Source: Leptospirales bacterium
GTDB taxonomy: Bacteria; Spirochaetota; Leptospiria; Leptospirales; Leptonemataceae
Assembly (NCBI GenBank): GCA_019694655.1
Contig: JAIBBN010000004.1
Location: forward strand, 62,001 to 126,000
DNA: 64,000 nucleotides
Direction: 5' to 3'
Positions 59,803 to 64,000 of the stretch are shown in pieces. Position 1 is the stretch's first letter; each line of letters starts with the position of its first letter. The position numbers and the translations under genes are program-made. The notes under the pieces are model-generated. The model was not told the origin of the DNA and did not search any database. It saw only the letters and a program-made list of their open reading frames with translations.

Positions 59803-61507
59803 TGCTGCTGGGAAGGGCCGAAAGCGCGGCCATGCGATTCTTGTAGAATTCGCGAACAGCGCGCAATTCCTTTTGCTTGCGCGCCGATTTCCAGGATAGC
59901 AGTCGCGCCGCACGATCGGCAATGCGCCCCAGGGCGCGTTCCTCCGGCTGCCCGAAAGACCCCATCAGCAATCGCCGGCAAACGATATCTTTCAGTGTCA
60001 ATGCCGACTCGTTGAGCACGGCAAAGTCGATCTCAGCCATTACATCAAAGACGCCCGCACCCTGGCTGATGCGTTCGCCCAGCTTTGGATTTTCGCGAAT
60101 CAACTCCAGCAGGGCCTCATGACGGACGCCGTAAGTCGTAATCAAGTGCCGATGAACCTCGGGCGCCAGGCGCGGCGTTGAATGGCGGCGCAGCGCAGTT
60201 TCGATATATTCCTCGGCGGAGGCCCCAAACGCTGGCGCTGAAATGAGCGCTTTGTTGCGCGTATGTGCGCGAACGGAGCGTCGGCTGGCCAATTCGGGCC
60301 GCTGCAATAGATGATGCACCACGTCCTCGCCCAGTCGCCGCGAGGTGGTCCATTTTCCGCCGGCGACGGAAAGGAAGCCATCGAAACCGTGATCGGTGTG
60401 ATCGTATATTTCCGATTTGCGCGAGGCGCGATAGGTGCTCTTGCCAGAGAAAACCAGCGGGCGAATGCCGATTGGAATAAATCGAATATGCTTCTTTTCC
60501 AGCGGCGCCCCGCTCAGGGTTTCATTAACATCGCCAAACAGTTGTTGTACCTCTTCGGCGCGAGGCGCGACCCGATCCGGATGGTCCTGGTAAGACATGT
60601 CCGTCGGTCCGGTCAGCGCGAAGCGGTTCCACGGAACGGAAAAGAAATGTCGGCCGGAGGGAGTGCGGAATAGAATGCCATGGCCGCTTTTTAAGAAACT
60701 GTCGCTCAGGAAGTGAATTCCCGTGCTGCGCGATAGCGAGGTCTCCGGCGTTTCTTCCACCATGCCAAGCACCAGATCCATCCAGGGGCCGGTGGCATTT
60801 ACAAAGAGTTTGCCGCGTACTTTGTATTTCTTGTTGGTCAGTGTATCGCGAAATTCAACGGCCCGGAGTCGCTTACGATCCAGATTGCGGGCAACGTCGA
60901 ATGCAAAGACTTCAGCATGGTTGTAGAGCAGAGCGCCATCGCGCGCCGCTGTCATCGCCCAGTCCATAGCCAGTCGTTCCGGAAACAGGCTCTTGTAGTC
61001 ATGAAAGAGGAAGGCGCCGCGCAGTCCTTCCATTGGCACGGTTGGCTCCAGGCGAGCGACCTCATCTGCTGAAAGCCAGCGATGGCGCGGAATCCGCTTA
61101 TCTTTGGGCACGCCCCAGTTGCGATCGAAGGCCAGGGTGTCATAGAAATACATCCCCAGCTGGATCAGCAATCGGCCCGGTTTGCTGTCGGCGTACATCG
61201 GGAAGAGCAGCGGCAAGGGCATCACCAGGTGCGGCGCGGCGCAACCCAGAATGCGTCGCTCAGCCAGCGACTCCCGCACCAGGCCGAATTCATAGTTTTG
61301 AAGATAGCGAAAGCCGCCATGAATCAGCTTGGAGGTGCCAGCGCTGGTGGCATTGGCAAAATCGTTCTTTTCCAGGAGGCAGGTCTTCAGGCTGCGCACG
61401 GCGCACTCGCGGGCGATGGCAATGCCGGTGATGCCCCCGCCAACGATGACTACGTCGAACTCTTGATCGAGTCTGCCAAAATCGCGATCCAATCGGGTGA
61501 TGCTCAC
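59747..61507 (-). CDS. glpD: FAD-dependent glycerol-3-phosphate dehydrogenase
   Basis: GlpD oxidises glycerol 3-phosphate to dihydroxyacetone phosphate and feeds electrons to quinones at the inner membrane. The 586-residue protein has the FAD motif DVVIVGGGITGIAIARE, GTSKLIHGGFRYLQNYEFG, the GPWMD motif, RHFFSVPWNRFALTGPTD and the C-terminal helical domain with LITTYGVRHEALL. It starts at GTG 61507. The last ~20 codons overlap the kinase gene. No glpK or glpF is near. Confidence 0.94.
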   Translation of the reverse strand: MSITRLDRDFGRLDQEFDVVIVGGGITGIAIARECAVRSLKTCLLEKNDFANATSAGTSKLIHGGFRYLQNYEFGLVRESLAERRILGCAAPHLVMPLPLLFPMYADSKPGRLLIQLGMYFYDTLAFDRNWGVPKDKRIPRHRWLSADEVARLEPTVPMEGLRGAFLFHDYKSLFPERLAMDWAMTAARDGALLYNHAEVFAFDVARNLDRKRLRAVEFRDTLTNKKYKVRGKLFVNATGPWMDLVLGMVEETPETSLSRSTGIHFLSDSFLKSGHGILFRTPSGRHFFSVPWNRFALTGPTDMSYQDHPDRVAPRAEEVQQLFGDVNETLSGAPLEKKHIRFIPIGIRPLVFSGKSTYRASRKSEIYDHTDHGFDGFLSVAGGKWTTSRRLGEDVVHHLLQRPELASRRSVRAHTRNKALISAPAFGASAEEYIETALRRHSTPRLAPEVHRHLITTYGVRHEALLELIRENPKLGERISQGAGVFDVMAEIDFAVLNESALTLKDIVCRRLLMGSFGQPEERALGRIADRAARLLSWKSARKQKELRAVREFYKNRMAALSALPSSNGRKSTGEAARLRSHRRR

Positions 61508-61522
61508 AGTAGGCGAACCTCA

Positions 61523-61528
61523 ATTATA
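61523..61528 (-). promoter_or_regulatory. Possible -10 element upstream of glpD
   Basis: On the minus strand the A/T-rich run TATATATAAT contains a perfect TATAAT 15-20 bases before the GTG start. No convincing -35 hexamer lies at 16-18 bases; a TTGATC is found but at poor spacing. The surrounding gap to the upstream gene is only 29 bases. Confidence 0.3.
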
Positions 61529-61536
61529 TATACGGA

Positions 61537-62700
61537 TCAACTGCGCTTTTTGATCAAGACCCGGCGCTCAATTTCGAAGATCTTCTCTGGGATCTTTTCC
61601 TTGCCCATGTCTTTCTTGTCGTTTTCTTTGATGAACAGGTCTGCGCCAAAGCGCTGCAAAGCCTCAGGCGTTTTGATATTTTTGACGCCAATCAACTGCA
61701 TCTGTACCACGCCGGCGCCGGCAATCGGGCCCTCTTCGCAAGATAGGATCCGGGTGATGGCGCCGACGGTATCGCCGGAGATGGCCGGCTGCGTGTGGTA
61801 GCCTTCGTTATAGCCCAGATCCCACAGCATATTCTCGGTTACGTCGCGACTGGCTAGACCTGCCAGCCAGCCAAAGACCAATCCGCCGTAGACGATTGGT
61901 TCTCCGCTCATTGGACCGGAAAGTCCCTGGGAATAGAGGCGATCGTAATGCAGCGGATGCGTGTTGCCCATGCGGTAGGTCCAGGGTACATGCTCATCGG
62001 TGATGGTGCGCATATTCTTGTGAACGATGATCTGGCCCGGTTTGAAGTTCTCGAAGTAGGTTTGCGGCCAGGTATGCCACTGAAATTCCGCGGCGGGCGC
62101 GTGCAGCTCTGGCAGTTCAACGCGCGGCGCCGATATTTCCGGAAAGGGGGCGCCCGGATCGCCATGGCGCGGCTCGCCTGACTTACGCGGAGGGATCATG
62201 ATCTTGCGCTCATATTGCAGCACAACCTCCTGGCGTTGATTGATGCCCAGCGTGCGCACGTGAACGATTCCCGGCTTGCCTTCGCCGCGCTCCTTTCTGG
62301 ACAGGGCCTTTGACCGGGCTGTGATGGTATCGCCAGGATAGACGGGCCTTAAAAAAGCGACATTGTAATAGCCCAGATTGGCCATCGCCTTCTCGCTGTT
62401 GTTCTGTACGCCAAGCGAAAGCACAACGTTGAAGGTCTGCAGCGGATGGACCAGCATATCGCTGAAGCCATGAGCCTGCGCATATGGCGCCGAAAGAAAG
62501 AGCGGATTGGCCTCGTGGAAAACCGTTGAGAATTCCTGAGCGAAAGAGCGGTCGATGGTAAAGGCCCGGGGATGAATGAAGACATCGCCGGCGCGAAAAT
62601 CATCCAGATACCGTCCGTACTCTGGCGCACTGACCTGATCCAGGGCGGCCGCCTTGCCCGGCGCCAGTTCTTGCAGCGGTTTCCAGTCAAATTGGGCCAT
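61537..62700 (-). CDS. MaoC-type double hot-dog dehydratase/hydratase
   Basis: The 387-residue protein has two MaoC-like hot-dog domains. Segment 1 has [34 protein letters not shown] and [13 protein letters not shown]; segment 2 has [35 protein letters not shown] and [13 protein letters not shown]. The D/N-x4-H-like hydratase signatures fit (R)-enoyl-CoA hydratase or mesaconyl-CoA hydratase relatives, which are also two-domain proteins. The exact substrate is not known. Start ATG 62700 is chosen because the fold starts soon after; the open frame runs to 63120 but lacks family features. Confidence 0.85.
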   Translation of the reverse strand: MAQFDWKPLQELAPGKAAALDQVSAPEYGRYLDDFRAGDVFIHPRAFTIDRSFAQEFSTVFHEANPLFLSAPYAQAHGFSDMLVHPLQTFNVVLSLGVQNNSEKAMANLGYYNVAFLRPVYPGDTITARSKALSRKERGEGKPGIVHVRTLGINQRQEVVLQYERKIMIPPRKSGEPRHGDPGAPFPEISAPRVELPELHAPAAEFQWHTWPQTYFENFKPGQIIVHKNMRTITDEHVPWTYRMGNTHPLHYDRLYSQGLSGPMSGEPIVYGGLVFGWLAGLASRDVTENMLWDLGYNEGYHTQPAISGDTVGAITRILSCEEGPIAGAGVVQMQLIGVKNIKTPEALQRFGADLFIKENDKKDMGKEKIPEKIFEIERRVLIKKRS

Positions 62701-62865
62701 AGAGCACGGTTTTTGCGGGCCGCCACAGCGTCGATCCTTATTGGACAGCTCTCCCGCCGCAGCTCGCCAGAACTTACGGATGCAATTTTTTTGCATCCGC
62801 CAGCGCTGCGGCGCGGTCTCAGTCTTCAGATGTCCCTGCACAGCGCCGTACTTTCGCCAGGTCCA

Positions 62866-63648
62866 ATGCGCAAACCAACGCGTCGATCGCGCCCTGCGCC
62901 GCCACGGGCGCGTACGCCGCGCCGCACCCTGCGCGCCGCCGAAGCAGAACTGGCCGACTTGCGCGCGCGCAGCAACCGTTTGCTGGAACGCGGCCGGCGT
63001 ATGACCATGCGCTGGCGCCGGCAGATTCGCGCCGAGGTTGCTAACAGCGTAACGCATGGCGTTGGCGCCGGCCTCGCGATCGCCGGGCTTTGTGTGCTGA
63101 CAGCGCTGGCTGCCCGTCACGGCGACGGCTGGAGGACAAGCGGCGTAATCATCTTTGGCGCGGCTCTTGTCGTTCTGTATCTGTCATCGACGCTCTACCA
63201 CAGCATTGCACACCAACGCGCCAAGCGCGTACTGCGCATCCTTGATCACTCGGCAATTTATCTAACCATCGCCGGAACCTATACGCCCTTTCTGCTGACC
63301 TATCTGCGCGGCGCATGGGGTTGGTCGCTGCTTGCTACTTTGTGGGGTCTGGCCGTTGTCGGCGTTGTCTTTAAGTCGTTCTTTGTTGGAAAATGGGACG
63401 GCATTTCCACTGCACTCTACGTCTTGATGGGCTGGATTGCCGTCATTGCATGGAAGCCCATGCTGGAGCTGATGCCAGGCGGAGCGCTCTTCTGGCTGCT
63501 TGGCGGCGGCCTGGCTTACACCGGCGGAGTGCTTTTCTATGCCTGGGAGCGATTGCCTTACAACCACGCCATCTGGCACGGCTTCGTCGTGACCGGAAGC
63601 GTGTGCCATTTCCTGGCGGTCTTGCTCTATGTTGCCGGTCCGTTCTGA
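62866..63648 (+). CDS. trhA: Hemolysin III / TrhA (PAQR) family membrane protein
   Basis: The protein has seven transmembrane helices and the conserved His set of the family: [43 protein letters not shown] and [20 protein letters not shown]. Members affect membrane energetics or fluidity; direct haemolytic activity is doubtful for most. ATG 62866 gives 260 residues with an Arg-rich helical N-terminus; ATG 63001, where most family members start, gives 215. The choice is uncertain. Divergent from the MaoC-type gene. Confidence 0.88.
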   Translation: MRKPTRRSRPAPPRARTPRRTLRAAEAELADLRARSNRLLERGRRMTMRWRRQIRAEVANSVTHGVGAGLAIAGLCVLTALAARHGDGWRTSGVIIFGAALVVLYLSSTLYHSIAHQRAKRVLRILDHSAIYLTIAGTYTPFLLTYLRGAWGWSLLATLWGLAVVGVVFKSFFVGKWDGISTALYVLMGWIAVIAWKPMLELMPGGALFWLLGGGLAYTGGVLFYAWERLPYNHAIWHGFVVTGSVCHFLAVLLYVAGPF

Positions 63649-64000
63649 TTGATCGGCGCATCCGAGACGCTTTTGCGCTCTTGTAAATCCCCGAGGCTCT
63701 CAATATTGTCCAGCAGCGGAACCAGATCGGCGACGCTGAGCTTGCTGGCCTCAGCCGCCAGCAGTCGGCTCATGCGCGCATGCAAGGCGGCCAGACTCTG
63801 TCGAAGTCGCTGGTCCAGAGCGTAGTCCGGCAGTTGAAATACGTCGGCAAAGAGCGCCCGCTGCAGAAGAGCGATGGTGATTTCACCTGGCGGTCGAACC
63901 GGAAAGTATTCGCCGCTGGACGGTTCGTATGCAATCAAGCCAGCTTCGCGAATCCGTTCGCGAGCGTAATCCAATTGCAGGTGTTTCCGCTCGAAGAAAT
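63627..64000 (-). CDS. Unidentified protein, C-terminal part (runs off the window)
   Basis: The frame is open to the window edge and reads ...ERKHLQLDYARERIREAGL, then AYEPSSGEYFPVRPPGEITI and a helical C-terminus with LVPLLDNIESLGDL. The start must be beyond the window; an apparent TTG start at 63974 is not needed. No family is recognised. The last 22 bases overlap the trhA 3' end on the opposite strand. Confidence 0.6.
   Translation of the reverse strand, partial: FFERKHLQLDYARERIREAGLIAYEPSSGEYFPVRPPGEITIALLQRALFADVFQLPDYALDQRLRQSLAALHARMSRLLAAEASKLSVADLVPLLDNIESLGDLQERKSVSDAPINQNGPAT

Noticed and set aside
62572-63000. Extra N-terminal region for the hemolysin III protein beyond 62866
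   Set aside because: It overlaps the 5' part of the opposite MaoC-type gene and its translation is low-complexity and Arg-rich without family similarity.
1-64000. tRNA, rRNA, CRISPR, insertion sequence, integrase or phage genes
   Set aside because: I scanned the intergenic stretches for cloverleaf-like sequence, direct repeat arrays, terminal inverted repeats and transposase motifs and saw none.

Overview
The window looks like a chromosomal segment of a high-GC spirochaete of the Leptospira/Leptonema/Turneriella type. This is an inference with no tree behind it. It rests on lipoprotein signals whose Leu sits at -4 relative to the Cys (e.g. LAAAC, LASAC), FecR-domain proteins beside an ECF sigma factor, several SpoIIE-type phosphatases, a Cache/HAMP adenylate cyclase, an OmpA-domain protein, MetX/MetW, and two acyl-CoA dehydrogenases in separate operons. 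Genes are densely packed, often with ATGA overlaps. No gap exceeds 300 bases, and I found no rRNA, tRNA, CRISPR array, insertion sequence or phage gene.

Layout. 1-2.1 kb: end of ssb, then rplI and dnaB. 2.1-13.3 kb: a divergent OsmC gene, then a long plus-strand run of radA, a lipoprotein, a C-terminal processing protease, a MORN-repeat protein, a HAMP/SpoIIE phosphatase, two envelope proteins with a recurring small beta domain, a STAS protein, tsaD and pssA. 13.4-17.7 kb: a likely outer-membrane protein divergent from an ECF sigma factor, a membrane FecR protein and a FecR lipoprotein ending in a strong terminator. 17.8-23.3 kb: Bfd-like ferredoxin, ExbB/ExbD, an unknown membrane protein, metX-metW and a tail-anchored protein. 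23.4-34.2 kb: methyltransferase, patatin-like protein, a large 7TM/HAMP/SpoIIE/TPR protein, OmpA-like protein, VOC protein, long acyl-CoA dehydrogenase, ferrochelatase and an RlpA-like lipoprotein.

34.3-39.7 kb holds an adenylate cyclase and then the most striking locus: a complete tryptophan-tryptophylquinone (TTQ) amine dehydrogenase cluster in the order heavy chain, MauE, MauD, light chain, with a mono-haem cytochrome c overlapping the light-chain end. The light chain keeps both TTQ tryptophans, the catalytic Asp, the cysteine-rich core and a twin-arginine signal. The heavy chain appears to be a lipoprotein. mauF, mauG and amicyanin are absent, so the cluster looks more like the aromatic amine dehydrogenase (aau) layout than the classical mau operon.

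40-64 kb: a minus-strand acyl-CoA dehydrogenase operon (SDR-like protein, dehydrogenase, APH-family kinase, DUF6285, histidine phosphatase), two acyltransferases, threonyl-tRNA synthetase lacking its TGS domain, a minus-strand operon (omega-like RNA polymerase subunit with a very long acidic tail, DUF115 protein, DAHP synthase, nucleoside transporter), a thioredoxin-like lipoprotein, a glycosyltransferase, a large hybrid histidine kinase, glpD, a MaoC-type hydratase and a hemolysin III/TrhA membrane protein. The metabolic genes fit an aerobe that burns fatty acids and glycerol 3-phosphate and can probably oxidise a primary amine in the periplasm.
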